Shown in pieces: positions 36,447 through 48,193 of a stretch of 64,000 nucleotides of DNA. This stretch comes from Eutypella sp. D-1 (lineage: Eukaryota; Ascomycota; Sordariomycetes; Xylariales; Diatrypaceae). Location: the NCBI GenBank assembly GCA_023313575.1, contig JAJTTP010000002.1:2108001-2172000 (forward strand). Direction: 5' to 3'. A program made the translations under genes and the position numbers. Under the pieces are notes generated by a model, which did not search any database, was not told the DNA's origin, and was given only the letters and a program-made list of their open reading frames with translations. The number at the start of each line of letters is the position of its first letter. Positions within the stretch are counted from its first letter, which is position 1.

Positions 36447-37347
36447 TTAAGCCACGAACTCAGCCCGGGTCGAGAACCGTAGGAGGTTCTCGACGGTGAC
36501 GCCCTCGACGTTAGGAGAAGTGACGTCGAGCGCGGGGGGCGGAGGCGGGCGATCGACGATGACGACATCGTCGCCGTCAGTGGCAGACATCCCTCCCATG
36601 ACAACGCCATCCTCGTCCTCATCTTCGTCGTCGTCCGAGAGATGGCCTTCCGCTTGCTCTTGGGCGTAGCGCACGGCGCTGTCGTAGAAGAACTGGCGGG
36701 ACGCGTTCCAGGTGGACTCGAGGTCGCGGATGGTGGTGATCTGGGCGGCGCGGAGGCGCTCGCGCTCACGCTCCTGCTCGCGCTCCCTCTTCGCGTCGGC
36801 ATCCATGCTGTCACCGTACCCGTACCGGTCCTCCTCATCCCGGAACCCCGACGTCGGGTACTGCTGCTGGTGGAGTGGTAGGTCAGCAAGGTCGGGGACG
36901 ACGCTCGAGAGGCGGTCGCGGCCCTGGTCCATGGCAGCGGCGACGTCGGGCTCGGGCTTCTTGCGCAGCAGCTGCAGCAGGATGCCCTCCTGGGTGCGGC
37001 CGGGGAAGTTGGTCGATGGGTGCACAGCCACGCGGCTGAAGACGTCGCTGTTCTGGTTCATGTTTTTGATGAGAGACTCCATGTTGTTCTCTAGGATCTT
37101 GGCCGACGCTTGGAGAGAATCCCTGTCTCGCGGGGAAGGGCAATCGTTAGCAAAAGCTAGGCTAGCCGGCGCATTGTGGCACAGAAGACGGATGCTTGGT
37201 TTTTCATGATACTTACATGTTGGGTAGCGGGTTGCTTTGCAGCACGTCCGTCTTCAGACTACCGATGCTGTGGGACAGCTGCGACAGCCTCTGGCGGGTC
37301 TGCTCGACAGCCCTGAGCTCATCGTGAGAGAGGTTGAGCGACGCCAT
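36447..37347 (-). CDS. med8: Mediator of RNA polymerase II transcription subunit 8
   Basis: MED8 is a Mediator head-module subunit that contacts MED18/MED20 and helps RNA polymerase II initiation. Exons 37347-37217 and 37122-36447 give 268 residues. The N-terminal helical part (1-60) reads LSHDELRAVEQTRQRLSQLSHSI and TDVLQSNPLPN. It is followed by SLQASAKILENNMESL and the family signature PSTNFPGRTQEGILLQLLRKKPEP (about residues 75-100). The second half has a basic/Glu-rich coiled stretch (KREREQERERERL) and then an acidic DDDEDEDED patch. The intron is GT-AG with phase 2 on both sides. Just upstream lies an 18-base palindromic ACCTAGGT repeat at 37682-37699. Confidence 0.93.
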
Positions 37348-39497
37348 TGTGGTGTTGTTGGTTTTGTTTGGTGGTGTTTTTTTGGGTGGTTTTGTTTGGT
37401 GTATCCTTCTCCCGCACTTCTGTTACTGCGTCACCGCGAGTCGATGACAACAAATGAAGCAGACAGAACAAGTTGGTGTATCTCTTGAAGACAAAGAGAT
37501 CGTCGTTGAGTAGCAAGTTGCCTGATATGTCAAGGTTGGGTGTGCTCGCGAGGTCGGGCTTGACGAGGTGAGTTGCAATTGATCGACTCGATGGATTATG
37601 ACGTGAAGGAGAAGAAAGTTGTTTGTGGTAGGATCTTGGGATGAAACTATTCCCAGAATATTGATCGGCCTGTTCCTTAAATACCTAGGTACCTAGGTAC
37701 TTAAAAAGATATTTCCCGAATCACTTTGCACTTGCCCCCGGATCACAATAGGCAAAGTTGACTTCAATGGGAAGGACCTGATCTTGAGAATGGGAAGGTC
37801 ACCGAGGTCGTTATGGTTGCGCGAGCTAAGCTTACAACAATAGGTAGCTTCCGCTAACTACTGTGGGCTAACCGGATCCGGTTAAGCGTGGTTATGGTCA
37901 GTTACGGGGGCTACGTTAGCGGGGATGAGGGTGGGAGGTGGGGTAGCGATAGCCGTTTGTAACTCCGGGCCCCGAGGGAGGGGAGGGGGAAGGGGGGGGT
38001 GGTGACTGAACGACCAGACCTACACCCCGACCTTTGATATTGACGATTCATGCCAAGCGAGCAAAAGAGAGAACAAAAAAGCCACAATTCAACGTATCTA
38101 TTAGCAGACACAACATATCTCCTAACGGAAGCGATCCGGGACCGCCGCCGCCGCCACCAGCACCAGCACCACCGCTGTTAAATGCATAACGCATACAGTC
38201 ATGTATGGATATAAACCATATACAAAACAGGTCCCCCTTGACCAATGACTACTGTGCTGTGCTGTGCTGTGCTGTGCTGTGCTGTGCTGTGCTGTGCTGT
38301 GCTGTGCTGTGCTGTGCTGTGCTGTGCTGTGCTGTGCTGTGCTGTGCTGTGCTGTGCTAGACATACATTAGATAAGTAGGGAGTCACTATTCCAATAGTT
38401 CAGCGAAGCTCACCCTCTCCGCCTTCCTGACGTGGTATAAGGTATGTCGAAAGTCCCTTTCACTTACCTAAGTGATGGAAAAAGAAGCACATCCCAGCAT
38501 CACACTAAAGGGGGGGGAGGGTGTTAATTACGTGGTATATAAGGACCCTAATGCAGGGGCTGTGGGTAACCTACCTTATATATACATATCTTATATACGG
38601 TAGGTACATAAGATGGGAATTGGCTTCATTGGCAGAACGATGAATCGGGTTTGGGTCGAGTTGGGCTGGGTTGGGGGTTGGGAGTTTAGGGGCCAATATA
38701 AGCCAGAGGGCCAAGCAAGCACCGGGCTAATCGGACGTGCAGTGAAAAGAGGGGCAATCTTCACATGCTCCAAGAGACAAAAGGGAAGGGCCAAAAAAAT
38801 TTATATGGCCGCGTGACATGACGTCCCCAAGGAGCCAACCCAAGTTGGCACCTCTTCTAGGCTTGCGATTTTCCCTGGCCGTACATAGCCGAGATGGCCG
38901 GCTTGCTTAAGCAGACAAATCAATCCGGAACAGGAAAGTCGGTATCATTCTTCGTTTTGTTCATTTTAATTCTTATTCAACGCACGCTTCTGCGCCATCG
39001 TGGAGCTCCTTTATATACAAGAATAGCAAGCTATATACACCAGTAAAAGCAATGATGAGATGGACGGGATAAAACATTGGACCATCTTCATCAAAATCAT
39101 CATCTTTGCCATGAAAGCTTCAAAACAACAGCAGAGGCAGGCAGGCTATGGGTGGTATCAAAATCGAATACATTCTGCGGGGTGGAAAAAGACCATCATG
39201 AAGCATGTCCCAAGGCACCCGCACCCGCAATGCTGTGTGTGAGATGGAAAGAACGCCCTCCCAAGCCTGGTAGAGAAACCTTTTTTTCTTCTCCTCCGTG
39301 AACCGCATACGTAAGAATTTGGTAAGGGATGAACGATGTCGCTAAGAAAACTGACAAATCGTTTGGGGTCACCTGGCTGGCTGGGTTTAGCCCAGGTTTT
39401 TTACCCAGTCTATAGCCGGCGTAGCCGAGCTGCGCTAGATAGGACACCCAAGAAAGGATCAGGTGTAAAGTCGAAGCGTTAGAGTTGTACTCGAATT
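37348..39497. other. Intergenic: MED8 promoter and choline sulfatase 3' side
   Basis: 2.15 kb with no gene seen. It holds the MED8 promoter, the palindrome TACCTAGGTACCTAGGTA (37682-37699), a (CTGTG)n microsatellite (38252-38358) and an AT-rich stretch toward 39100. Confidence 0.55.
38252..38358. repeat. (CTGTG)n pentanucleotide microsatellite, about 21 units
   Basis: 107 bases of uninterrupted CTGTG units. The run is perfect throughout, suggesting recent expansion and likely length variation between strains. On the minus strand it reads as an artefactual STAQH-repeat frame. Confidence 0.97.
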
Positions 39498-41430
39498 TTA
39501 CTCGTTGTGAGATCCCGCCTGATCAACGGTGATGGTCGTGGTTTCACGGCCGTACTTGTCAACAGGTGGGTAGCGGGCGCGGCGCTCAAGGTCGTCGAGT
39601 GGCAGGAAGGAGCGGATATACCTAATTTCCACATGTTAGATAAGGACGTAGAACGTCGAGGAGCACTCGAATGCTCGGTTTGGAGGAAAGAGAACGTACT
39701 TGTTGGTCCCATCGTCGCCGGGGTTGTAATCCCAGGGCGTGAACTTGCCCTTCTGCAGCGACGACCAAACGAGCCGGCGCTGGCGCTGCGTAAGCAGCAC
39801 AGCCTGCGTGAGGGCTTCGAAATCCCAGCGGGCCTTGGCCTCAGACTCGAACTTGGCAAACTTTTCCTTGGCTTCTTCCGCCTCCGCGGCGCTCAGGCCG
39901 CCATCGTGCGTACCTTGTGCGACCTCTGCCAGGTTGACAAGCTCCTGCGGGTCACGCTCCAAATTGAACAGCTGTGGCGGGTCGCTCGGGCAAGTGATGT
40001 ACTTCCATGGCCCTCGGCGGATCATCATCAGCGGGCTGACGGTGCCCTCGCCTGCATACTCCGCGATCACAGTATCGTGTCCTTCGCGGCCCTCTAAGTG
40101 CGGCAGCAGCGAGATGCCGTCCATTGGCAAGCCCGGGACGGGTTTTGTGCCCACCAGGTCGCACAGTGTAGGCAGCAGGTCGAGCGTTGAGACGTTCTGC
40201 TTTACACGGTGCGGGGTGAACCGCTGAGGGTACGAAATCAACATAGGCACGCGCACCGAAGACTCAAAGTAGCTCATTTTGTACCTAAAGTAAAAGAATT
40301 AGTAATGTAATGCCGTGCCAATCACTGCTTAAGAGAAGACTCACCAGAGACCACGCTCTCCAAGCATATCACCGTGGTCACCGCTGAACATGACAATAGT
40401 GTTCTCGTCCAGGCGACACTTCTTCAGGGTGTCGAGAAGCTTGCCAATGCAGTCATCAACGTAGCTGACGGCACCGTAGTAAGCCCGCCGGGCGCGTTTG
40501 ATCTGGTCATCGGTGAAGTCCTCATCCCATACATCGGTCACCTTCATGAGGCGCTTGCTGTGGGGGTCTTGCTTGTCTTTGGGGATCTTGACCTTGGGCA
40601 GATCAATGTCTACGCCTTCGTACAGATCCCAGTACTTCTCCTCGATGGTGTAGGGGTCGTGAGGGTGAGTGAGAGAGACCTATGGTTCTCGTGTTAGCTA
40701 CCAAGTTCATTTTATAGCACGGTAGAAGCCCCAATCTTATCACAAAGTCCAGACACGTGTTGATTATACATACCGTGAGAGCAAATGGTCTCCTGTCAGG
40801 TCCCTCGCGAACCTGATCGTAGATGAACTGCGTGGACCGGTACATAACCTCCTCGTCATAGTCCAGCTGGTTGCTCCGTACACAAGTGCCCGCCTGGAGA
40901 ATGGAGCTAGCGTTGTGGTACCACTCAAGCCGCCGGTCCGGGTCGTCCCAGTTGACGGCCCAGCCGAAGTCACCGGGATAGATATCGCTGGTGAGACGAG
41001 TCTCGTAGCCATGGAGTTGGTCGCCGATGAAGTGCATCTTGCCGGCCAGGACAGTGTGATAGTTCTTCAGGCGTAAGTAATGGGCGTATGTAGGGATGTC
41101 ACTAGAGATTTGAGCCGCATTGTCGTAGGCCCCGATCTTCATGGGCAGCTGCCCGCTTATCAGGCTCATGCGCGAAGGGGCGCATAGCGGCGAAGGACAG
41201 TAGGCGGAATCGAACTGGACAGACCTTGCCGCCAGTGCATCGAGATTGGGAGTCTTGATCTGGGAGTCGGGGTTGTACATCTTGAGCAGAGGGGCAGCCA
41301 GCTGATCCGCCATGATGAACAGGATGTTGGGTTGCTTTGCGTCGGACGAGGCAGAGCCGTTCGTCCCCGCAGCGGAACGTCCGCCCACGCCATTGGGAGG
41401 GGAGCGCATGGAATCGATATCGGGAGCCAT
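39498..41430 (-). CDS. Choline sulfatase (type I sulfatase)
   Basis: Hydrolyses choline-O-sulfate to choline and sulfate (EC 3.1.6.6), letting fungi use it as a sulfur, carbon and nitrogen store. Exons 41430-40774, 40679-40345, 40284-39700 and 39621-39498 give 566 residues. The sulfatase site is C83-A-P-S-R87, where the cysteine is converted to formylglycine. Metal ligands are suggested by MADQ (Asp42) and by SGDHGDMLGE. Choline sulfatase hallmarks follow: YDNAAQISSDIPTYAHYLR, AGKMHFIGDQLHGYE, DIYPGDFGW, and the C-terminal tail with RRLVWSSLQKGKFTPWDY. There is no signal peptide, so it is cytosolic. All junction phases fit. Neighbours are unrelated; sulfur control (Cys3/MetR) is plausible but I did not confirm a site. 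Confidence 0.93.
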
Positions 41431-44400
41431 GATTGAGGAAGGTACCAGAACGTTGGAGGTAGAAGAAAAGTGGTAGGGTGTATGAAGGGAAGGTAGAGAG
41501 TTATGAGATGCAGAGGGAGTATGGCACACCTCTTCTGCGTTTATGGTTGCGAATCTGTATAACGATACCTTTGTAGGTAGAAGATAAAGTTGGAAATGAC
41601 GTGCGGGAGCACCGAGATATAAGAAGAAATCGAGATGCTAGAACAAGGCGCCGATCTAGCTCCCTTGGAGACAAGACACGCGTTCTTAAAGGGGGGAGGG
41701 GAGTATGGCGATCCGGGGTTAGGAAGGAGAAGAAAGATAGCTTACGAAAACCTAAGAGAGACGCTATACAACCGTGATGCCGATTCTTGACATGACATTA
41801 CCTTTTCTAGAAGCGGTGGACGGTGCACACGACTTGAGACATGTTGAGGATTACGATCTTCAAAAGCAAGTGGCAGAGAAAGAAGGCAAGGGCTTTATAA
41901 TCGACTGACGCGAGAACGGGGATCGATTGCGAATTTCAGACACCGCCAGTTAGAGCAGCCTTTTTCGGGTTCGTAGTCTGCATATAGTCCTGTCATAGGG
42001 ACAGGGATGACCCGGGGTGTAGGCTGTCATGTAAAATCATGTTTGGACTATCCGGGGTTATCTACCAATCTAACATATATCCATAGTATCCGTCATAGTA
42101 TCCGTCGAGACAGTTTTGCGGTAGGTGTACGGTAACGTACATAGTATGAAGGGGCACAACGGTGGACGGTGGAAGTTAGAGTCAGGATCCATGGAAGAAC
42201 TAGATGGGTTAGGTAGCGGATAACTGCATATTACAGATAACTAGTGCAGATGGATAATGCAGGTAGCGTTGATAATGCAGATACTTACCTTACCCGGGAG
42301 GTACATGGACACTTAGGCGATAGAGACACGCCAAAGCCTATTCCCCTTTTGTCTAGTATAACCTCCCGCCGAGGCCATCGAGAACTTCCCGAAGTTGCTA
42401 AACTTCCTATAAATGGACAAGATGATCACTTTACACGCACACCCCGAGCGCTCTTAGACCAGCCCTGGTTTTCTTTGAAACCTGCATCACGTGGATCAGA
42501 TAACAACTTATTTGCCTATCTCCTTTTTTTTCTTGCGGCCTGACCACATGCTGCCACTTGGTTACGTGTGTAAGTGTTACTGGCAGACGGGCGTCTGGGC
42601 ATCTTCCAAGGGCTTGCTATTAGTCAATTAGAATATTGATAGGTGATAAGTAAACCGGATGGAATTGGTCGCAAGTCATTACTGGTGTCAGAAGGAGAAG
42701 CACAGATTACACAGCAGACAATTCCATCCATCGAGGTCCCCACTTGCAGCCTATCAGTCATTCAGCCACTACCTAATGCTACATGTAAGTACCTAGTTGG
42801 ATACATAAGTATAGATTTTATCGAGATTGTACACAGTTTGTACGAAAGACGATGTAAGCCTATAGTAGTAGGCTATATGTATCTCGGGAGGCTAAAAGTT
42901 ACCCGCAACGATCATGTCATTCATTTAGCGGATGTTGTCATTCCCATGGGAAATTTTCCCCGAATCTCGGAAACGGTACCTACCTCAGCATCTCAGATAG
43001 GGCCGAACGTTCCCCAGATTGGGGTAGAGATGTAGGTACCACACTTGGCCACCTGGGCAGGTGTTAGCGCTACCCTCGATCCGTCTTTAAGGTTATTTTG
43101 GAATCCGGGGACGAGAGACCATCCAGGCATGGCACCTGGGCGGGCATGCGCAGGGCACGCACGCAGGACACACAGTGGACGGAACAAGGGGGTCTCCCAA
43201 AGAAGAGCCCCGTAATGTAACCGCTACAGCTGGAAACGCCGGCCATCTGCTACAGAAGCAAAGTACAGTCTACCTCGGTACGTACCCGGTCTAAGTACGG
43301 GCTTTAAATGTTCTAGTAGTGGAAGGTAGGGGAGCTTCCGAATTCTCCGAGGGAGGAAACTTTCTCATTGGCCCCGTCTAATGATAGAATTCGGGACCAG
43401 GTCGATGGCGTCTTCGATGGATTTTTTCTTCTTTATTTCTTCCATTTCCTTTTGAGCCGCGCTGCGAGTAATGATCTGTCCCGCGGCCCCGAGACGTGCC
43501 GTCCATGGGCTGTCGTGTGCCCGAGAAGCTATATATATACATACTTAAGTATTTTTATAATTATAAAGGGCCTTGCGAGTCGATCCTTGGCTTGAGGATG
43601 TCATGATGTGAGGACAGCGTGTTCTTTCCCACGGTAGCTAGATTGTTTTCTCCCCGTCGTCACCGTCGAGATACCTATATACCTACCATTTCCGAGAGCA
43701 GCAATAAAGCTACTATGAATTGGTGTATATTCAAGCGCGAGATAGCTAAGCCACCCTTAAAATAGCACTGGTAGGTTGATTGGGAGGAAAAGTTCGGTGT
43801 TCTCCCCCAGTATACGAAGTGTATGTGTCGACCGCCTAACTTTTCTGACCTCATGTCGTCCGTGCAGCAAAGTAGATTTTTCCCTACTTGCATACTACTA
43901 TGTAGAAGAACGCAGCGGAAGGGCGCTTGTTCCCGGCCGCACCCCCCTCTTCGAATCTCAGATTCAGACAGGCGATCGTCGGATGTCGTGATAATGCTAG
44001 GAAATGACATGCTCGCGCGCTAGGCACCTAGCGGGGGAGCCGGGTTCGGCTCATTAGTTCATCCCCCTTGCCCCCCCTAATCACCGTACGTCATCCGGGA
44101 AAACTTGAGACGAGACGAGATGCGCGTCCTTTGTCGCATCTTACTTAAGTATGTATCTATCTGTCTGTCCGTCCGTGCCTGTCTTACGTGCATCTATAAC
44201 ATGACATACACGTACGTAGTTTCTCACAATTGTCGGTCAGTGAGAATGGGCAATACTTCCTTCCCCTTGTCAAACCAGCATAGGATACCGCATTTTCGAC
44301 CGTCAGGGTCTCTCTCTTCGTGAAGGCGGAAAGAGGAAGGCATGCCGTGGGTGGGACACTAACCACACGACTAATAGGGGACGCGTTCATGTTTTACATA

Positions 44401-45082
44401 TATGATGTTGGGCGTCAGGGCGTATGCACGAATAAGGGGATTGGCAGGTAAAAGGTGCCTGCGGAATTGACTCGCTACCCGCGAACGGGCCATATAACTA
44501 TATGCTCTTTTGCACAAATCCATTCATTTTATCCGCTCTCCTTGGTATCCAAAATTAGAATTGACCGACCCGTGTACCTACGTAACAAAAGTTCCTTACT
44601 CGCGACTACGTAATACAATATGTCCCAGGGCCAGCCAGCCACGCATGACACAGATGATGCTCACCTACATTTTTTTTCCCAGGCCCGATTTGTCAGGGGA
44701 TAAACACATCTACCGACCGACATTTACCAAGCGAGATGAGATAGGTAGGCGAGCGCACCGGCTCCTCCGCGACAGGCATGGACGTGATAGTCGCGAGGCG
44801 AATGGATGCCAAGGTCTTGGAAGGGGAGCACCGAAGAAAGAAATCATAAATGTCAATACTGTGTATATATAATACACTAGGGTACCTCACAGCTTGGAGA
44901 CACGCGGGGAATAAACTTGATCGACGGGTTTTCTTGACTGTATCATCATCACTGCTGGTATTTACCCGCGACTTTCCCCTCGGGATATGTAGTAGAAAGA
45001 GCCAAAAAGAATCCATATTAAAAAAGAGTTAAATACACATAAAGAGGCGTAAAGCCAAGAAACTGGGTTGAGCATCACCAGA
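41431..45082. other. Intergenic 3.65 kb, no gene seen
   Basis: The first few hundred bases are the choline sulfatase promoter. The rest has only short frames with no family resemblance. An extra hidden multi-exon gene cannot be ruled out. Confidence 0.5.
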
Positions 45083-46130
45083 TCATCCTCTGCGCCGGGT
45101 CGTCGGGCCCTTGCCGCCGGCGTTCTTGGGAGACGCCGACGACGACACCGCCGCCGAGGAGGCGGGCGCGGCTACGGACGCATAGCTAGCGCCGCTGGGC
45201 TTCGCGGCGGGGACCGGGACGGGCTTCTTGCCTCGGGCCTTGGCGGACGGCGCGTTCCAGTAGTACAGCATCTGGATGGTGAGGACGCAGTTGAGGGCGA
45301 ACCCGGCCACGAAGCCGTACAGAATCTGCTTGTCGTCCACCTCCTGCAGTGTCGTGAAGATCCGGGACAGCGAGCCCGCGAGGTAGTTGAAGACCTAGAG
45401 AGGCGGAAAAAGCAGGTTAGCAAACCAAAAAGAAAAAAAAACATTGCGTTTTCGGGGTTGCTGGGAATGTCGCAATGACGTCCCGGAAGGAAGGGGTTTG
45501 GGGAGGGGGGGTGATATAACGTACGGTGAACGCGCTCAACTGTCCGGTGCCACCCTCGCGGAAGATGGCGAGGATCTGGGGCACCTTGCTCGCGACGCCG
45601 AGAGCGCCGGCGCCGGCCTGGAGATAGGAGAGGGTGCGCATGTCGATGAGTGCGGGGGCGAAGAGGGAGGTGAGGGCTGCGGCGAGGGCGGCGACGAAGA
45701 GGGCGGCAGCGGGGGCGCGGCCGCTGTAGTTGAGGACGAGGACGGCGATGACGACGTCCTGGGCGAGGATCAGGGCGGTCTCGCCGTAAGTGCTGAAGGG
45801 GAAGCCGCTGCGGAACGAGTACGCCAGCGTCACCAGGTACGAGGCGCTCTCCAGCAGATACGACAGGAAGCTGACGCCCTCCGCCGACCCCGACCGCGCC
45901 AGCTTCGCAATCTGCGGCACCTTGACCACCGCCGACGCCGCCACGATCCCGATCCCCAGACCCTTCGACACCGCGAGCCGTAGACACCCCTCGTCCGTGG
46001 GATCCAGGTTGACTACTAGCGTTTCGTAGCACGTCTCGCCCACGATCGACACACCCAGGTCGCGGACCGGGCCCGGTAGGCTCGCCGTGAGCGGTCGCAG
46101 CGGCTGCAGCGCAGACCGAATAGCTTCCAT
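45083..46130 (-). CDS. Mannose-P-dolichol utilization defect 1 homologue (PQ-loop membrane protein)
   Basis: MPDU1/Lec35 is an ER membrane protein needed for use of dolichol-P-mannose and dolichol-P-glucose in N-glycan, GPI-anchor and O-mannose synthesis. Exons 46130-45525 and 45394-45083 give 305 residues. Two PQ-loop motifs are clear: KVPQI at about 70-74 and KVPQIL at about 182-187. Each is followed by the serine-rich turn of the repeat (GSAEGVSFLSYLLE; GGTGQLSAFT). About seven hydrophobic segments are seen. The tail after the last helix is Ala/Ser/Lys-rich and ends TTRRRG, longer than in animals. The intron falls between the second PQ-loop and VFNYLAGSLSRIFTTLQEV. The start is preceded by an ATG/ATC trinucleotide run (46128-46155) in the leader. 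Confidence 0.92.
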
Positions 46131-46155
46131 GATGATGATGATGATGATGATGATA
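46128..46155. repeat. (ATG)n trinucleotide run at the MPDU1 start
   Basis: Nine ATG units on the plus strand, read as CAT/ATC repeats in the MPDU1 leader. The run abuts the start codon and may vary in length. Confidence 0.9.
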
Positions 46156-47104
46156 AGGTTGATGATGATTATTAGTATTACTTGTTACGGGGGTGATGGT
46201 GCCGGGTCTCGGTACGTAATCGAAGAAATCGGTATTGTTGACGCGTCGATGTAGTGCGCAAGTCGATCGAACAGGAAGGAGAAGGAGGAGGGGGGTGGGG
46301 GGAGGGGGCTTCAAGAGGACGATGAAGATATTCCCGAGCCTGACTAAGTAGATAGAATAAAAAGAAGCAAAGAAGATCAGTCCACGTATCTCAACAAAAT
46401 TTCGTCAGACGCGATATCCACCTCATTAAAGCTTGTATGTATGAAGTAAGACAGACCCCTAAAGATGCCTATTTACTGGGTCAGTTAAGTAAGATGCAGG
46501 GCAGGCTAAGGCGGACTAGAGCTGTCGTGTGACATCTGAACCAATCAGATCTTTAAGAAATACAAAACCTATCAAACCCCGTTGACAGCATAAGGATTTG
46601 CACCAATGAGAAACACCAAATTAAATCCTTACCATCGTCTAGAGCTCTAACTACGTATTATTCAAACCTCTAGCCTCTCTTCCCATAGCCTTCGTTAGCA
46701 TCTACACCCGTGGGCGACGTCACGAGAGGAAATAATATGGACCATGATTTTGTTATTGGGTTTGCATTCATCTTTCTGCTGTAAAGAGCAACGATCCGAG
46801 TATTCTTAACTGGTCTCCCGAGACATATCCATAGCCAAACGCCAATCCATCGTCGAACCCCTCTGCTGCTCCTCAAAAATGGAAGGCGGCCTAACCTATG
46901 CCTTGCAAACCACATGAAGCCATCTAGTAGTTCCTGAATCCTAGCACGCGTCCGAATCTGATGCGATGTCAGCTCCAAGAATGGCTACATCATGGCAACC
47001 GCGTTGATGTTATCGTAGGCGGTGCCCAGTGATGCCAGCTTCGTTGCCTATTCGGCAAGTGAAAAAGCAAGTCGACCAAACCATCATCCACCGTATCGAT
47101 CTGT
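46156..47104. other. Intergenic: MPDU1 promoter and chromodomain gene 3' side
   Basis: About 950 bases. An ATTGG/CCAAT pair occurs near 46543 and 46602. No other gene is supported. Confidence 0.5.
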
Positions 47105-48193
47105 CTACTTGGACTTAGATCTGGTCTTGGTGTTTGACTTGGAGGCTTCGGAACTCTGCGACTCCTTTTTGTTAAACTCGGCAATCATCGCAGCGCAGCC
47201 TTTCAGGTTCTCAACAGGCTCCCAAGTGTTTTCCGACGACACGTAGCCTTTCCACTTGATGAAGTACTCGGTGATCCCCTTTTTCCTTCTGTTAATGCGG
47301 GAGGCGACGATTCTCTCTACCTCGTAGGACTTCAGGGCCTCCGCGCCCGAGCGAGTTCTGGCGGCCTTCGATGCGGCCCCTTTGGTCTTCGTGGCTTTTG
47401 TAGGCGTGGCAGGCGACGCCACTGTAGCCCACTTGACACGCTTAGATGCCTGCGATTTAGATAACATAGGTATTAGCTTACCAGAACATCGTATACATAT
47501 TGGGGTTCTCTCCCGCACTTTACTTACGTTGATGCTGGATCGCGCGGTCTCCGCCGCGGCTCGGGTGGGGCGTCGGGAGCATGCGGTCTCAGGCTCGACC
47601 CGCTTTCTCTTCGAGGAGCGGGTAGCAGCTGCCGGCTTCGAGGCAGTGGCTACGCCCTTGGGGGGCCGGCCGCGTCCTCTGACCGCGGGTTTGGCAGGCT
47701 CCTCCTGCACAACATCACCCTCGGCCTCATCGTCGACGTCTGTATCGTCGCTGCCGCTGTCGCTGTCGCTGTCCGAGTGATCGCTGGATGGGCCACCGTC
47801 GACCTCATCCTTGTCACCAATCCCATCCTCGTCACCAACCTCGTCCTCGTCACCAACCTCGTCCTCGTCGCCAGCCTCATCCTCGTCACCGACCTCATCA
47901 TCCTCTTCAATAGAGGCAAGGCAGACTACAGTCTTATCACCGGCTCCGGATTTGAGGGCAGCTTTCTTGTTCGCCTTGGGGAAGTCTTCATCCCCGAGCT
48001 CATCCTCATCCTCTTCATCTTCATGGGCGCCAGAAAGTTTGGAAGCGCCACCACCACCACCGTTCGGAATAGGAGTGGGCGTCTTCTTGCCGTTCTTGCC
48101 CTCGAAGAGAGAGACACAGCGACGAGAAGACACACCCTTCTTGCCGTTGGCCCGCTGCGCGCCGTCGCCCTGGGTCTTAGTGGATGGCGCCAT
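47105..48193 (-). CDS. Acidic AT-hook and chromodomain protein
   Basis: Chromodomains read methylated histone lysines, as in HP1 and Polycomb. Exons 48193-47528 and 47449-47105 give 336 residues. Order: acidic Asp/Glu region (55-165) containing GDEDE(V/A) repeats, AT-hook RGRGRPPKG (172-180), basic nuclear signal SSKRKR (193-198), and a C-terminal chromodomain (about 263-316). The chromodomain starts SYEVERIV, has IKWKGYVSSENTWEP, and keeps the aromatic cage residues (Tyr264, Trp288, Tyr291). No chromoshadow domain follows, so it is not a canonical HP1. The intron is 78 nt, GT-AG with CTAAT, and has no stop in frame. If it is retained, 26 residues (VSKVRERTPICIRC and so on) would be added. 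Confidence 0.85.
   Translation of the reverse strand: MAPSTKTQGDGAQRANGKKGVSSRRCVSLFEGKNGKKTPTPIPNGGGGGASKLSGAHEDEEDEDELGDEDFPKANKKAALKSGAGDKTVVCLASIEEDDEVGDEDEAGDEDEVGDEDEVGDEDGIGDKDEVDGGPSSDHSDSDSDSGSDDTDVDDEAEGDVVQEEPAKPAVRGRGRPPKGVATASKPAAATRSSKRKRVEPETACSRRPTRAAAETARSSINVSKVRERTPICIRCSGKLIPMLSKSQASKRVKWATVASPATPTKATKTKGAASKAARTRSGAEALKSYEVERIVASRINRRKKGITEYFIKWKGYVSSENTWEPVENLKGCAAMIAEFNKKESQSSEASKSNTKTRSKSK
47822..47905. repeat. Degenerate 18-bp tandem repeat in the chromodomain gene
   Basis: Four to five copies of an 18-base unit (plus strand GTCACCAACCTCGTCCTC) encode the G-D-E-D-E-V repeats of the acidic region. Copies differ at a few bases. Confidence 0.85.

Noticed and set aside
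38122..38387. Frame encoding STAQH repeats
   Set aside because: Direct translation of the CTGTG microsatellite.
45172..46314. 380-codon open frame overlapping MPDU1 on the same strand
   Set aside because: Alternative frame of the MPDU1 exons with Arg/Pro-rich, low-complexity translation and no domain.
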